Shown here: positions 38,047 through 49,198 of the stretch, piece by piece | Layout of the letters: every line of letters begins with the position of its first letter | How positions within the stretch are numbered: position 1 is the stretch's first letter | DNA from: Tautonia plasticadhaerens | Lineage (GTDB): Bacteria > Planctomycetota > Planctomycetia > Isosphaerales > Isosphaeraceae | Assembly: GCF_007752535.1 (NCBI RefSeq) | Contig: NZ_CP036426.1 | Span: forward strand, 558,001 to 622,000 | Reading direction: 5' to 3' | DNA length: 64,000 bases | Position numbers and translations under genes: made by a program | The notes under the pieces: model-generated | Told to the model about the DNA's origin: nothing | What the model saw: only the letters and a program-made list of their open reading frames with translations | Database searches by the model: none

Positions 38047-38361
38047 TGTCCGGGGGTTCCGCCCCGGCTGCAAGCCGGAGCGTCCCCAGCCGGAGCCTCC
38101 CCTCCGGATCAAAGACCGTGGGCCGCAGAGTCGGCGTCGCTCCCGGCACCGCGCAGGTGAGCAGCCCGGGGGCGGACCTGGGGTCGGCGAAGCGATCCGC
38201 CGCGAGCAAATGCCGACCCCGACGGATCCGATGAAGGGTTACTCCCCGATTCCACGCGGGACTGTCCTGGGGCGGATGGTGGGCCGTCGGGACGGCAACG
38301 GGTTCCTGTCCGCTTCCCCGAGGCGAAGTCCCGTCCCATCCGGGTGATCGGAGGGCGCGTG

Positions 38362-38832
38362 ATGGACGCGACCTGGAACGACCTCGCCGAGTCGATTCGA
38401 GTCCGGGCGATCGAACTCCTGGACGATCGACTGGCCGACTGCATCTCAGGCCCACAGGAACGTGGGGGGGGCCGAACTTCTCCGGCTTGCACCACTTGTT
38501 CGACCAGGTCTGCGACGCCGTGGAGGGGGGCGTCGACGCCATCGCCGAGCGGGCCGTGCAGGTCGGGGCATCGCCGAAGGCACGCCCCAAAGCGTCTCGC
38601 GCCGCAGCACACTGGCCGCAGCACACTGGTGGAGTACCCCGAAGGCGCCCGAAGGGGCCTCGACCACCTTTCCTCGACCCTGGCCGCGTCCGGGTTCGCT
38701 GCGAGGGAGGCGATCGACCAGGCGGGCGAGTTCGGCGAGCCCGACACGGCCGACCTGTTCATCGAGGTCTCGATGGGCATCGAACCCTGGCCCTGGCTCG
38801 TCGAGGCACGTCTCCAGGAGCCGCCTCGTTGA
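38362..38832 (+). pseudogene. dps: Decayed dps (ferritin-like DNA-protecting protein)
   Basis: A Dps sequence is readable only by changing frame four times. ATG 38362 (GGAGGG upstream) gives NDLAESIRVRAIELLDDRL. About 20 bases appear lost near 38445, after which QAHRNVGG is in the second frame. After a G8 run (38464-38471), GPNFSGLHHLFDQVCDAVEG continues in the third frame. After a G4 run (38565-38568), GIAEGTPQSVSRRST is in the second frame again. After a 14-bp tandem duplication (38601-38628), LVEYPEGARRGLDHL through to DTADLFIEVSMGIEPWPWLV is in the first frame, ending at a normal stop. The ferritin-like His, Asp and Glu positions are still recognisable. Dps protects DNA and stores iron; this copy cannot make a whole protein. 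Confidence 0.85.
38601..38628 (+). repeat. Exact 14-bp tandem duplication inside the dps pseudogene
   Basis: GCCGCAGCACACTG occurs twice in a row (38601-38614, 38615-38628). Removing one copy joins RRST directly to LVEYPEGARRG in a single frame, as intact Dps proteins read, so this duplication is a defined frame-breaking event. Confidence 0.85.
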
Positions 38833-41253
<2,421 letters not shown>

Positions 41254-41757
41254 AGAGGTGGGCGGGCAAGGACGCCCTCCCGATCCCCACCGACGAACGG
41301 CCCACGTTCGTTCAATGCACTCGGCCACTGATTCGTCTCCCGAGGACTGTCGGCGGCGGGGTTCCCTTCGAGCAGAATCGGCTCGATCCGCTCTCACAAC
41401 TCGTCGAGGCCCCCCCAGATGGCCACCACTGGCTTGATCTCTCGACGCTTCCGTCCCACGGCAGCGTCTCCCGAGGGTGTAGACTCGTGACCTCGAGAGA
41501 ACATCCCGTCGGGCTACGGGCACTCCACCGGGAACAACGAGGCGATCGACCGGTCGCGGTGGATCGCCGTCGTCCCGGCCGACGTCCCGGCTGCGTACTC
41601 CGGCAGGCCGGCCTCCCTGTTCGAGGAGTTCCCCTGCGAGGACGTTCCATCGCCCCGGAGGGTGGCCCAGGCCCGGCCCGCTGAGGCGACGCTCCGGCGC
41701 CCCCCGTCCTCGCACCCCAATCCGCAGGCCACCACCCCATCACGAGGAGACTTCGCG
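41254..41757. other. 504-base spacer, no clear gene
   Basis: The OsmC frame stays open upstream of its ATG as far as about 41503 (reading GYGHSTGNNEAIDRSRWIAV), but it has no start codon and I know no homologous family; it may be debris or chance. A hairpin at 41257-41291 follows the esterase. No regulatory motif was recognised beyond the OsmC ribosome-binding site (GAGGAG near 41745). Confidence 0.35.
41257..41291 (+). terminator. Hairpin following the esterase gene
   Basis: GGTGGG (41257-41262) pairs with CCCACC (41286-41291); inside it, GGGCG pairs with CGCCC. It begins 3 bases after the stop codon. No T-tract follows. Confidence 0.4.
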
Positions 41758-42183
41758 ATGAAGACGCACGGCTCGGCCGCCTGGCAGGGCGGCATCAAGG
41801 ACGGTCGGGGCGCCATCTCGACCCGCAGCGGCGCACTCGCCGAGTACCCCTACGGCTTCTCGAGCCGCTTCGAGGGGAAGCCGGGCACGAATCCCGAGGA
41901 ACTGATCGGCGCGGCCCACGCCGGCTGCTTCACCATGGCCTTGTCGCTGATCCTCGGCGAGGCCGGATTGACGGCCGAGCGGATGGAGACGAGGGCCGAC
42001 GTCACCCTGGACAAGGTCGACGACGGGTATGCCATCACGGCCGTCCACCTGACCCTCAAGGCCCGGATCCCCGGCGCCGACCGGGCAAAGTTCGAGGAAC
42101 TGGCCGGCAAGGCGAAGGCCGGGTGCCCGGTCTCCAAGCTGCTGAAGGCCGAGATCACCCTGGAGGCGACGCTCGAGGAGTGA
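41758..42183 (+). CDS. OsmC family peroxiredoxin
   Basis: 141 residues. The two redox cysteines of OsmC/Ohr proteins are present in the usual settings: HAGCFTMALS (peroxidatic) and KAGCPVSKLL (resolving). GTNPEELIGAAHAG is the family signature of the OsmC subgroup. It reduces organic hydroperoxides in the cytoplasm. It is convergent with the ArsR gene and close to Old Yellow Enzyme and aldo/keto reductase genes, consistent with a small stress-detoxification cluster. Confidence 0.92.
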   Translation: MKTHGSAAWQGGIKDGRGAISTRSGALAEYPYGFSSRFEGKPGTNPEELIGAAHAGCFTMALSLILGEAGLTAERMETRADVTLDKVDDGYAITAVHLTLKARIPGADRAKFEELAGKAKAGCPVSKLLKAEITLEATLEE

Positions 42184-42189
42184 GGCCGG

Positions 42190-42222
42190 GCGACCGGGGC
42201 CGGGCGAGCACGCCCCGGTCGC
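42190..42222. terminator. Perfect 11-bp inverted repeat between convergent osmC-like and arsR-like genes
   Basis: GCGACCGGGGC (42190-42200), 11-base loop, GCCCCGGTCGC (42212-42222). It starts 7 bases after the OsmC stop and serves both convergent genes by position. Confidence 0.6.
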
Positions 42223-42280
42223 GGCCGGGCGGCCCGATCCGGCGGACCCAGCCCCGGGCCCCGCGTCGTCGAGTGCGTCA

Positions 42281-42619
42281 TCACCCCCGGCCCGGGGCCC
42301 TCGTGCCCCCGGGGCCGCCGTCCGCGAACCGGAGGATGCAGCCCAGCAGGCCCGGGAAGGTGTCCTCCAGCTCACGACGCAGGGAGACGAAGCATCTCGT
42401 CCCCTCCTTGCGGTGGACGATCACCCCCGCCAGCCGCAGGGCCTTCATGTGGTGGCTCAGGGTCGAGGCGCACACTTCGACGTCGAAGTCGCCCCAGGCC
42501 CGCTCCCCCTCCGTCCCGGCCAGGGTCGCGACGATCCGGAGACGGACCGGGTCGCTCAGCGCCCTTAGCACCCCCCCGAGGGTGAGCTCGCCGGCCTCGG
42601 GGTGCCGGAGTTGCCTCAT
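42281..42619 (-). CDS. ArsR-family winged-helix regulator
   Basis: 112 residues. N-terminal helix and wing elements match ArsR proteins: LGGVLRALSDPVRLRIVATL, recognition helix VCASTLSHHMKALRLAGVIV, and wing HRKEGTRCFVSLRREL. A Cys at the start of the recognition helix could sense thiol or electrophile stress, but no complete metal site is obvious. It diverges from the Old Yellow Enzyme gene across 157 bases and probably represses it, as YczG-like regulators beside oxidoreductases do. The ATG at 42619 follows GGGAGGCGAGG. Confidence 0.85.
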   Translation of the reverse strand: MRQLRHPEAGELTLGGVLRALSDPVRLRIVATLAGTEGERAWGDFDVEVCASTLSHHMKALRLAGVIVHRKEGTRCFVSLRRELEDTFPGLLGCILRFADGGPGGTRAPGRG

Positions 42620-42641
42620 GGGCCTCGCCTCCCTAGGATAA

Positions 42642-42661
42642 TCGATGTTCGTCGATCTTCG
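42642..42661. promoter_or_regulatory. Tandem repeat TCGATGTTCG/TCGATCTTCG: candidate ArsR operator
   Basis: Two adjacent 10-base units with one mismatch lie in the AT-richest part of the divergent arsR/oxidoreductase intergenic region, 23 bases upstream of the arsR start. Position and repetition suggest the regulator's binding site. Confidence 0.45.
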
Positions 42662-42776
42662 AACAATCCGGCCGATCCGCCTCGACGGCGGTCGGCGCCT
42701 CGCCAGCTTCATTTTACCCCGGCCGGCCGTCGGGGCGACCCGGACCGGCTCCCGACCCCGAGGAGTGAGACGACCG

Positions 42777-43847
42777 ATGCCCGGCCTACTCGATCCGATC
42801 GCCGTCGGCGACCTCCGACTGCCGAACCGCGTGTTTATGGCGCCGCTCACCCGATGCCGGGCGAGCGAAGGGCGGGTGCCCAACGCGCTGATGGCCGAAT
42901 ATTATGCCCAGCGGGCCTCGGCGGGGATGATCCTGACCGAGGCGACCGCGGTCGACCCGATGGGGGTCGGCTACCCCGACACGCCGGGGATCTGGAGCCC
43001 CGAGCAGGTCGAGGGCTGGCGGATCGTGACGGAGGCCGTCCACGCCCGGGGCGGTCGCATCCTACTCCAGCTCTGGCATGTCGGGCGGATCTCGCACCCC
43101 TCCTACCTCGGCGGCGAACTCCCGGTGGCCCCCAGTGCCATCCAGCCCGAGGGACACGTCAGCCTCCTTCGGCCGAAGCAACCGTTCCCGACGCCCCGGG
43201 CACTGGATGCGGAGGAGATCACGCGCATCGTCGAGGCCTACCGCCGGGGCGCCGAGAACGCCAGGGCCGCCGGCTTCGACGGCGTGGAGATCCACGGGGC
43301 CAACGGCTACCTGCCCGACCAGTTCCTCCAGGACGGCTCGAATCGGCGATCGGATCGTTACGGCGAGTCGGTCGAGGGCCGGGCGCGATTCCTGCTCGAG
43401 GTGACCGACGCGGCGATCTCCGAATGGGGGCCGGGGCGGGTCGGCGTCCACCTCGCCCCCCGGGGCGACATCCACTCGATGGGGGACTCCGACCCGGTCT
43501 CGACCTTCGTCCACGTCGCCCGGGAGCTGGGCCGCCGGGGGATCGCCTTCCTCTGCGCCCGGGAGGCCCTCGGCGGGGGTCGGATCGGGCCCCGATTGAA
43601 GCAGGAGTTCGGCGGCGTCTACATCGCCAACGAGCGCTTCACCCGGGAGACGGCCGGGCAGGTGCTCGCCGCCGGGGAGGCCGACGCCGTGGCCTTCGGC
43701 GTGCAGTTCATCGCCAACCCCGACCTCCCGCGCCGATTCGCCCTGGGCGCCGAATTGAACGCCCCCGACCCGTCCACCTTCTACGCGTCGGGACCGCACG
43801 GCTACACGGACTATCCCACGCTCGATGAGCGGGACGAGGCCGCTTGA
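42777..43847 (+). CDS. Old Yellow Enzyme family NADH:flavin oxidoreductase (alkene reductase)
   Basis: 356 residues forming an FMN TIM barrel. Hallmarks: RVFMAPLTRCRASEGRVPN, ILLQLWHVGRISHP (flavin contact), the substrate-binding His-x-x-Asn pair in VEIHGANGYLPDQFL, SDRYGESVEGRARFLLE, and FGVQFIANPDLPRR. It reduces activated C=C bonds or nitro groups with NAD(P)H in the cytoplasm. The ATG at 42777 follows GAGGAG. It is divergent from the ArsR gene and 61 bases upstream of the aldo/keto reductase, probably in one transcript. Confidence 0.93.
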   Translation: MPGLLDPIAVGDLRLPNRVFMAPLTRCRASEGRVPNALMAEYYAQRASAGMILTEATAVDPMGVGYPDTPGIWSPEQVEGWRIVTEAVHARGGRILLQLWHVGRISHPSYLGGELPVAPSAIQPEGHVSLLRPKQPFPTPRALDAEEITRIVEAYRRGAENARAAGFDGVEIHGANGYLPDQFLQDGSNRRSDRYGESVEGRARFLLEVTDAAISEWGPGRVGVHLAPRGDIHSMGDSDPVSTFVHVARELGRRGIAFLCAREALGGGRIGPRLKQEFGGVYIANERFTRETAGQVLAAGEADAVAFGVQFIANPDLPRRFALGAELNAPDPSTFYASGPHGYTDYPTLDERDEAA

Positions 43848-43908
43848 TCGCGACGGGCGGGCGTCACAATCCGGCCCTCCTGGGCATCAACGACGAGGAG
43901 CGTATCTG

Positions 43909-44940
43909 ATGGAATACCGGCAACTCGGGGCCTCGGGGCTGAAGGTCCCGGCCCTGGGCCTCGGCACCGGCACCTTCGGCGGCGGCGGCGAGCTGTTCAA
44001 GGCCTGGGGCGCGACCGACGTGGCGGAGGCGACCCGGCTGGTCGACGTCTGCCTCGAGGCCGGCCTCAACCTGTTCGACTCGGCCGACATCTACTCGCAG
44101 GGCATGGCCGAGGAGATCCTCGGGCAGGCGATCAAGGGCCGACGCGACCGGGTCCTCATCTCGACCAAGGGGACGTTCCGGGCGGGGGGCGGCCCGAACG
44201 ACGTCGGTTCCTCCCGGCACCACCTGATCCGGGCGGTCGAGGGGAGCCTGCGGCGGCTCGGCACCGACTTCATCGACCTCTACCAGCTCCACGGCTTCGA
44301 CGCCGTCACGCCGGTGGAGGAGGTGCTCTCGACGCTCGACGGCCTGGTCCGGGCCGGCAAGATCCGTTACATCGGCTGCTCGAACTTCTCGGGCTGGCAC
44401 CTGATGAAGTCGCTCGCCGTCTCGGAGAAGTACGGCTACCCACGCTACGTGGCCCACCAGGCGTATTATTCGCTGGTCGGCCGCGACTATGAATGGGAAT
44501 TGATGCCGCTGGCGCTCGACCAAGGCGTCGGCGCCGTCGTCTGGAGCCCGCTGGGCTGGGGCCGCCTCACCGGCAAGATCCGCCTAGGTCAGCCGCTCCC
44601 CGAGACGAGCCGGTTGCGGAGCAAGACGGCGGTCGACATCGGCCCCCAGGTCCCGGAGGAGTACCTCTACCGCGTCGTGGACGCGCTGGATGGTGTGGCC
44701 TCGGAGACCGGGAAGACCGTCCCCCAGGTCGCCTTGAACTGGCTCCTGCGGCGCCCCTCGGTCGCGACCGTCATCGTGGGCGCCCGCAACGAGGAGCAGC
44801 TCCGGCAGAACCTCGGGGCCGTCGGCTGGGACCTCTCCCCCGAGCAGGTGGCCCGGCTCGACGCCGCCAGCGCCACCCCGCTGGCCTATCCCTACTGGCA
44901 CCAGCGGGGCTTCGTCGAGCGGAACCCCGCCCCGGTGTGA
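43909..44940 (+). CDS. Aldo/keto reductase
   Basis: 343 residues. The AKR catalytic tetrad is present: Asp and Tyr in NLFDSADIYSQG, Lys in LISTKGTF, and His in LYQLHGFD. NADPH-binding elements GARNEEQLRQNL and WSPLGWGRLTGKI are at the C-terminus. It resembles the YakC/Tas-like subgroup that reduces aldehydes and quinones. It follows the Old Yellow Enzyme gene and probably belongs to the same detoxification operon. Confidence 0.93.
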   Translation: MEYRQLGASGLKVPALGLGTGTFGGGGELFKAWGATDVAEATRLVDVCLEAGLNLFDSADIYSQGMAEEILGQAIKGRRDRVLISTKGTFRAGGGPNDVGSSRHHLIRAVEGSLRRLGTDFIDLYQLHGFDAVTPVEEVLSTLDGLVRAGKIRYIGCSNFSGWHLMKSLAVSEKYGYPRYVAHQAYYSLVGRDYEWELMPLALDQGVGAVVWSPLGWGRLTGKIRLGQPLPETSRLRSKTAVDIGPQVPEEYLYRVVDALDGVASETGKTVPQVALNWLLRRPSVATVIVGARNEEQLRQNLGAVGWDLSPEQVARLDAASATPLAYPYWHQRGFVERNPAPV

Positions 44941-45236
44941 GCGAAGGACCGAGGCCCGGCGATCCGGTGCGGACACGAGGGGATATCCCGAGGAGATCCC
45001 GATCGCGGGCCTCGGCCGGCCGTGAGTGAGGGATCGCCGACGAGACCGGGCCGGGCGCCTCGGTCCGGTCATTTCGAGAACCTCAAGTTGGTCTCCTGCC
45101 CTCCCCGGTCGCCTCGGGACTCGGGGGCGAGGCGGTGAGCCGCCGCGTTCTCCCGCCGGGGGAGAACCCGGGGGCGGGCGCTTGTCGATCGAGCGGGGCG
45201 GATCTTAGAATGCGATCAGACGACGAAGGAGGTCCG

Positions 45237-45638
45237 ATGTATCGCGTCGCCCGGGAGATCGAATTCTGCTACGGACATCGACTGCTCAATTACGAGGGCA
45301 AGTGCAGGCACCTGCACGGCCACAACGGGAAGGCGGTGATCGTCCTGGGGGGTGATGCGCTCGACCATCGGGGTATGCTCATCGACTTCAGCGACATCAA
45401 GCGCCATCTCCAGGCCTGGATCGACGAGCACCTCGATCACAACATGCTGCTGCATCGGGACGACCCCATCCTCCCCGTGCTCCAGGAGCGTGGCGAGCGG
45501 GTCTTCGTGATGGACCAGAATCCGACGGCCGAGAACATCGCCCGGCTCATCTTCGAGCACGCGAAGGACGCGGGGCTGCCGATCCTCGAGGTGACCCTCT
45601 GGGAGACGCCCCGCTGTCATGCGACCTTCGGCGCGTGA
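45237..45638 (+). CDS. queD: 6-carboxytetrahydropterin synthase/PTPS family (QueD-like)
   Basis: 133 residues. Zinc ligands are His in CYGHRL and the His pair in HLHGHNGK; the catalytic Cys is in EGKCRHLHGH. The C-terminal LEVTLWETPRCHATF carries the family Glu that holds the pterin. QueD makes the queuosine/7-deazaguanine precursor; without neighbouring queC/E/F, a PTPS role in pterin synthesis cannot be excluded. A strong AAGGAGG lies before the ATG at 45237. Confidence 0.88.
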   Translation: MYRVAREIEFCYGHRLLNYEGKCRHLHGHNGKAVIVLGGDALDHRGMLIDFSDIKRHLQAWIDEHLDHNMLLHRDDPILPVLQERGERVFVMDQNPTAENIARLIFEHAKDAGLPILEVTLWETPRCHATFGA

Positions 45639-45652
45639 ACGTCGGAGGGGAG

Positions 45653-45693
45653 GCCGACCGACCCGGGCCATCGTCGAGGGGTGGTCGGTCGGC
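45653..45693. terminator. Perfect 11-bp inverted repeat between convergent genes
   Basis: GCCGACCGACC (45653-45663) and GGTCGGTCGGC (45683-45693) with a 19-base loop. It occupies the gap between the queD-like gene and the convergent membrane-protein gene, as a bidirectional terminator would. Confidence 0.55.
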
Positions 45694-45697
45694 AGGG

Positions 45698-46501
45698 TCA
45701 GTGGTCGTGACCGTGGGCGGATGCGACGACCTTCGCCCGGGAGCCGGCCTCGTAGGGGAACGTGATGTCCTGGACGTACCAGGAGCGTTGACCGTCGTAC
45801 TTCATCCCCTCGACCCGGAACAGGGCGAATTGCGCCTCGTCGGGGAATTGCTCGGTCCCGGGGCCGTCGAGCGTCATCAGGAGTAAGGCGAACGGGGTCA
45901 CCCCGTCGAAGCCCTTGGACTCGACCCCCTCGACGTGGATGTGCTGCTCGCCGGACGCACTCAGGCGGGTGGCGATGGCCCGCAGGGCATTGAGGCGGGG
46001 GTCGGCGCCGGCCATCGGGTCCTGCTGGGCCGAGGCCTCGATCTCGGCGAGTAACTTCTCGGGCGTTGTCTGGGCCCGAGCGGAGGGGGGCTGTGCCAGC
46101 CAGAACGCCCCGGAGAGGCCCTCCTGCTGGAGGGCCTCTGCGAGCTGTTCCCCGTAGGACCGGGCCTGGCGATCGATGATGGTGCGCTGGACGACGAAGA
46201 CGGTCGGGGAGGCCAGGCCGGTGATGAGGCCCAGGGCGATGCCGAGGTTGGCGGGGCCGGTGCCGGTGACGAGTTCAGGGTATCGACGGATCGAGCGGAG
46301 CGCGAGGGCACCGCTGGCGATCGCGCCGGCCGAGGCGATCAGGAAGGTCAGGCTGGCGAAGGCGACCAGGGAGATCACGCCCAGGACCAGGGCAGTCACG
46401 GACCACACGCTCAGGGCGCGATAGGTCGGCAGCTCGTTCTCGATCGGCGAGGCGGACCACGTCGGGGCCTGCGAGGGGGGGGCTTGAGGGTCGGTGGCCA
46501 C
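45698..46501 (-). CDS. DUF4190-like membrane protein with periplasmic domain
   Basis: 267 residues from a GTG start. Two transmembrane helices (VTALVLGVISLVAFASLTFL and a second at LGIALGLITGLASPTVFVV) flank the DUF4190-type GALALRSIRR loop. About 150 residues follow, with a helical Gln/Ala-rich part and a beta part (HIHVEGVESKGFDGVTPFAL) ending in a His-rich tail (SAHGHDH). The function is unknown; the terminal His/Asp cluster could bind metal. Confidence 0.65.
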   Translation of the reverse strand: MATDPQAPPSQAPTWSASPIENELPTYRALSVWSVTALVLGVISLVAFASLTFLIASAGAIASGALALRSIRRYPELVTGTGPANLGIALGLITGLASPTVFVVQRTIIDRQARSYGEQLAEALQQEGLSGAFWLAQPPSARAQTTPEKLLAEIEASAQQDPMAGADPRLNALRAIATRLSASGEQHIHVEGVESKGFDGVTPFALLLMTLDGPGTEQFPDEAQFALFRVEGMKYDGQRSWYVQDITFPYEAGSRAKVVASAHGHDH

Positions 46502-46661
46502 GTCGGGAGGCTCCTGATTGGGCGACGATCGGCCGTCAGAGCGGGAGGGCCGAGGCAGTCGTTCGAGCCATTTAGGCTAATCGGCGGGTCGTGGGGGCGT
46601 CAAGCGAGGGGGTGGTTTGAGGGCGGACCACCTCCGGACCGGGCCGTGGAGGCGGGTCGGG

Positions 46662-47198
46662 TCAGGAGAGCCCGGGGATCGACGAACGATCGGGCAGCAG
46701 CGCCAGGACCCCCATGCCGATCCAGATCAGGCCGAGCACCCAGCCGGTGACGCTCGTCCACGTCCAGCTCCAGGCGACCCGGCCGGTCCGCCAGCCGCCG
46801 ATCATCAGGGCGACCATGACCGGGCCGAGCACCTCGGGGCCGACCGGGGCGGCCCAGTCGAGTCCCCGGGTCCGGCCGAGGGCCAGGGCCGAGAGGTTGA
46901 ACGCCCAGAGGACCAGGCCGCCGACCATCCAGATCAGTTCCCCGAGCGTCCCCTCGGCGGCCCCCCGGCGCCAGAGCAGCAGCGGCCCGACCATGGCCAG
47001 GCAGCCGGCGAGCGTGGTCAGGCTGGCCAGCAACTCCCGAGGGGGCCAGGAAAGCTCCCGACGATCGACCAGGAGCGCCAGGCCATAGCCGAAGGCGACC
47101 AGCACCAGCGCGGCGTTGAGCATCGGCGAGGCGCCGGGATGGGGGCCCGAGGCCGACGCGGCGGCCTGGGCCCGGGACGGGGCACGTTTGGTCGGCAT
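46662..47198 (-). CDS. Integral membrane hypothetical protein
   Basis: 178 residues. A short Ala/Ser/Pro-rich N-terminus precedes about five hydrophobic helices (LNAALVLVAFGYGLALLV, LLASLTTLAGCLAMVGPLLL, LGELIWMVGGLVLWAFNLSA, LGPVMVALMIGGWRTG, VLGLIWIGMGVLALL). No family is recognised. It lies 140 bases downstream of the adaptor-protein gene on the same strand, so it might be co-expressed with it. Confidence 0.6.
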   Translation of the reverse strand: MPTKRAPSRAQAAASASGPHPGASPMLNAALVLVAFGYGLALLVDRRELSWPPRELLASLTTLAGCLAMVGPLLLWRRGAAEGTLGELIWMVGGLVLWAFNLSALALGRTRGLDWAAPVGPEVLGPVMVALMIGGWRTGRVAWSWTWTSVTGWVLGLIWIGMGVLALLPDRSSIPGLS

Positions 47199-47338
47199 GA
47201 TTCGGACCCGGGTGCGACGAGAGGACGGGAGGGCCACCGCCGGCCCGATCCGGCGCGCGTCCCGTCCGATCGTTGCTTCGGCCGGCGTCCCGGGCGGCCT
47301 TCAGGCGCCCGGGACGGCCCCCGGTCCGGTCGGGGGGA

Positions 47339-48844
47339 TCATTGCAGCAGGGCCGATCCGGCGGAGGCCTGGGCCTGCCCGGCGTCGCTCGGGACGGTGG
47401 TCGTGATCGGCCCGAGGGGCCGGTCGACGACCAGCCCCTCCAGGTCAACCCGGGTCGGGTCGAGGATGACCACGTCACCCTCGTCCAGCCCGTCGAGGAC
47501 CTGGAGCGTGTTGATCGTGCCGGGTCGGACGTCGACGGGCCGGCGTTCGAGCCCGTCGGCCCGGGTGACGTAGCAATAGGGGGTGCCCGCCTGCTCGTAG
47601 GCGATCGCCTGGGCGGGGACCACCAGGGCGTCGGGACGCTCCTCGGTCATGATCTCGACCTCGGCCTCCATCTTGGGCATCAGGCCGGGGTGGGACTCCA
47701 TCGAGATGATGGCCCGATATTCCTTCACGTCGTCCTTGATAAAGCTGTAGCGGGTCGTCCGGGGCAGCTGCTCGACCTTCTCGACGCGCCCCTGGAGCTG
47801 GACGTTGGGGAAGGCGACGACCCGGACCACGGCCGGCATCCCGGCCTGGACCCGCTCGACGATCGTCTCATTCAGGCCGACCTCGACCTGCATGTTCCCC
47901 AGGTCGGGCAGGTGGAAGAGGTCCATGTGCTCGTGGACCTCGACGCCGACGGCCAGCGGCGGGTCGTCGTCATCCGTGGCGTAGATGACGTAGCCGTCGT
48001 GCGGGGCCCGGACGGTGCAGTTGGCCAGCTGCTCCTGGTACTCCTTGAGCCGCTCGTCATTCCGCTCCGCCCGACGCCGCATGTAGGTGACGTTGGACAG
48101 CCGCTGGTCGATCTCGGTCTCCAGCGTCTGGGCCATCTTCGGGACGGTGTACTTCTCGTAGGTGGAGAGCGTCTCCCGGGCGCGGTCGAGCGCGATCTTG
48201 TCGCTCAGCAGCAGCTGCTTCTCCTGCTCGTAGCGCGCCTGGGAGATGTAGCCCAGCGGCAGCATCTCCTCCGACCAGGCCATGCGGTCGATCTGGCGCT
48301 GGTACTGCCCCTCGGCCAGCTTGATCTCGCCCTTGTACATCTGGAGCTGCTGGAGCCGGGTCCCCTCCAGGAACTCGGTCAGGGAGATCCGGGCGGTCTC
48401 CAGGTCGAGCTCGAACTGGCGCAGCTCGGACCGCTCCTGCTCGTTCTCGATGAGCTTCTGGCGGATCATCTCCTCGTACTCGGAGCCGTCCACCTTCATG
48501 AGGACGTCCCCCTTGGAGACGACCGAACCCTCGGGGATCAGCTCGATGATCATCGAACGGCCGCTGGTGCCGATCCGCTGGCCGCCGGCGCTGCGCTCCC
48601 GGATGTCCTCCAGCGCGCACTCGATCAAGGTGTTGGAGGCGCTGTTCAGCTCCCCGGTCGAGGTCACCGTCACGGAGAGGTCGGTTCGGACCACCGGGAT
48701 CCGGGAAATCCCCTCGGGGATCGCCCGGGCGTCGCTGGACCACGAGGAGGAGGGCAGCAGGAACGCCGCGGCGGCCACGGCGCCGCCCATCAGCAGGGCT
48801 CCCGCGAGCCAGGAGAGGCCTCGCTTCGTTGTCCGGGTATTCAT
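47339..48844 (-). CDS. RND/HlyD-type periplasmic adaptor protein
   Basis: 501 residues. The N-terminus has one membrane span (LSWLAGALLMGGAVAAAAFL). A split barrel-sandwich (lipoyl-like) domain follows (SRIPVVRTDLSVTVTSTGEL, later NCTVRAPHDGYVIYATD), interrupted by a long alpha-helical hairpin (about 130-290). Then come beta-barrel and membrane-proximal domains (AIISMESHPGLMPKMEAEVE). Such adaptors link an inner-membrane pump to an outer-membrane channel, but no ABC, MFS or RND pump gene is adjacent. Divergent from a cytochrome gene across a region with two palindromes. Confidence 0.85.
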   Translation of the reverse strand: MNTRTTKRGLSWLAGALLMGGAVAAAAFLLPSSSWSSDARAIPEGISRIPVVRTDLSVTVTSTGELNSASNTLIECALEDIRERSAGGQRIGTSGRSMIIELIPEGSVVSKGDVLMKVDGSEYEEMIRQKLIENEQERSELRQFELDLETARISLTEFLEGTRLQQLQMYKGEIKLAEGQYQRQIDRMAWSEEMLPLGYISQARYEQEKQLLLSDKIALDRARETLSTYEKYTVPKMAQTLETEIDQRLSNVTYMRRRAERNDERLKEYQEQLANCTVRAPHDGYVIYATDDDDPPLAVGVEVHEHMDLFHLPDLGNMQVEVGLNETIVERVQAGMPAVVRVVAFPNVQLQGRVEKVEQLPRTTRYSFIKDDVKEYRAIISMESHPGLMPKMEAEVEIMTEERPDALVVPAQAIAYEQAGTPYCYVTRADGLERRPVDVRPGTINTLQVLDGLDEGDVVILDPTRVDLEGLVVDRPLGPITTTVPSDAGQAQASAGSALLQ

Positions 48845-49118
48845 GAGACCGTTCCTCTTCTTCAGGCAAAGGGGGAGCAGGAGGGCGGGGCCGGCCGGGG
48901 CCGGCGAGGGGCAGTGGGGTGGGGGCTCGGGGCGGTTCCGGCCCCGAGCGGGGGCTCCTGGGTGTCGTCCGGTCGGTCGAGCGTCCCGAAGGCGGGAGTC
49001 ATGGCGGGTCGGGCCGCGTCTCGGCGGCCCGATCGGGGCAAGCGTCGCCCTATAAGGATATCGGACGATTGCCCGCCCGTCTTCCCCCCCCCACTTCCGG
49101 GGCGAGTCCGACCGGCCT

Positions 49119-49133
49119 GATTGTAGAACAATC
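49119..49133. promoter_or_regulatory. Palindrome GATTGT-AGA-ACAATC
   Basis: A perfect 6-bp inverted repeat with a 3-base centre, 116 bases upstream of the cytochrome ATG and in the divergent intergenic region. It may be a dimeric regulator site. Confidence 0.4.
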
Positions 49134-49198
49134 GCTGAATAAGGGCAACTTGCATACCCGGAACTCCTCGCCGGCCATTCCCGAGGGCCGGGCCCAGG

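Noticed and set aside
41503-41757. Protein-like open frame (GYGHSTGNNEAIDRSRWIAV) upstream of the OsmC gene
   Set aside because: It has no start codon and no family I recognise, and it is in the same frame as the OsmC gene, so GC-rich openness explains it.
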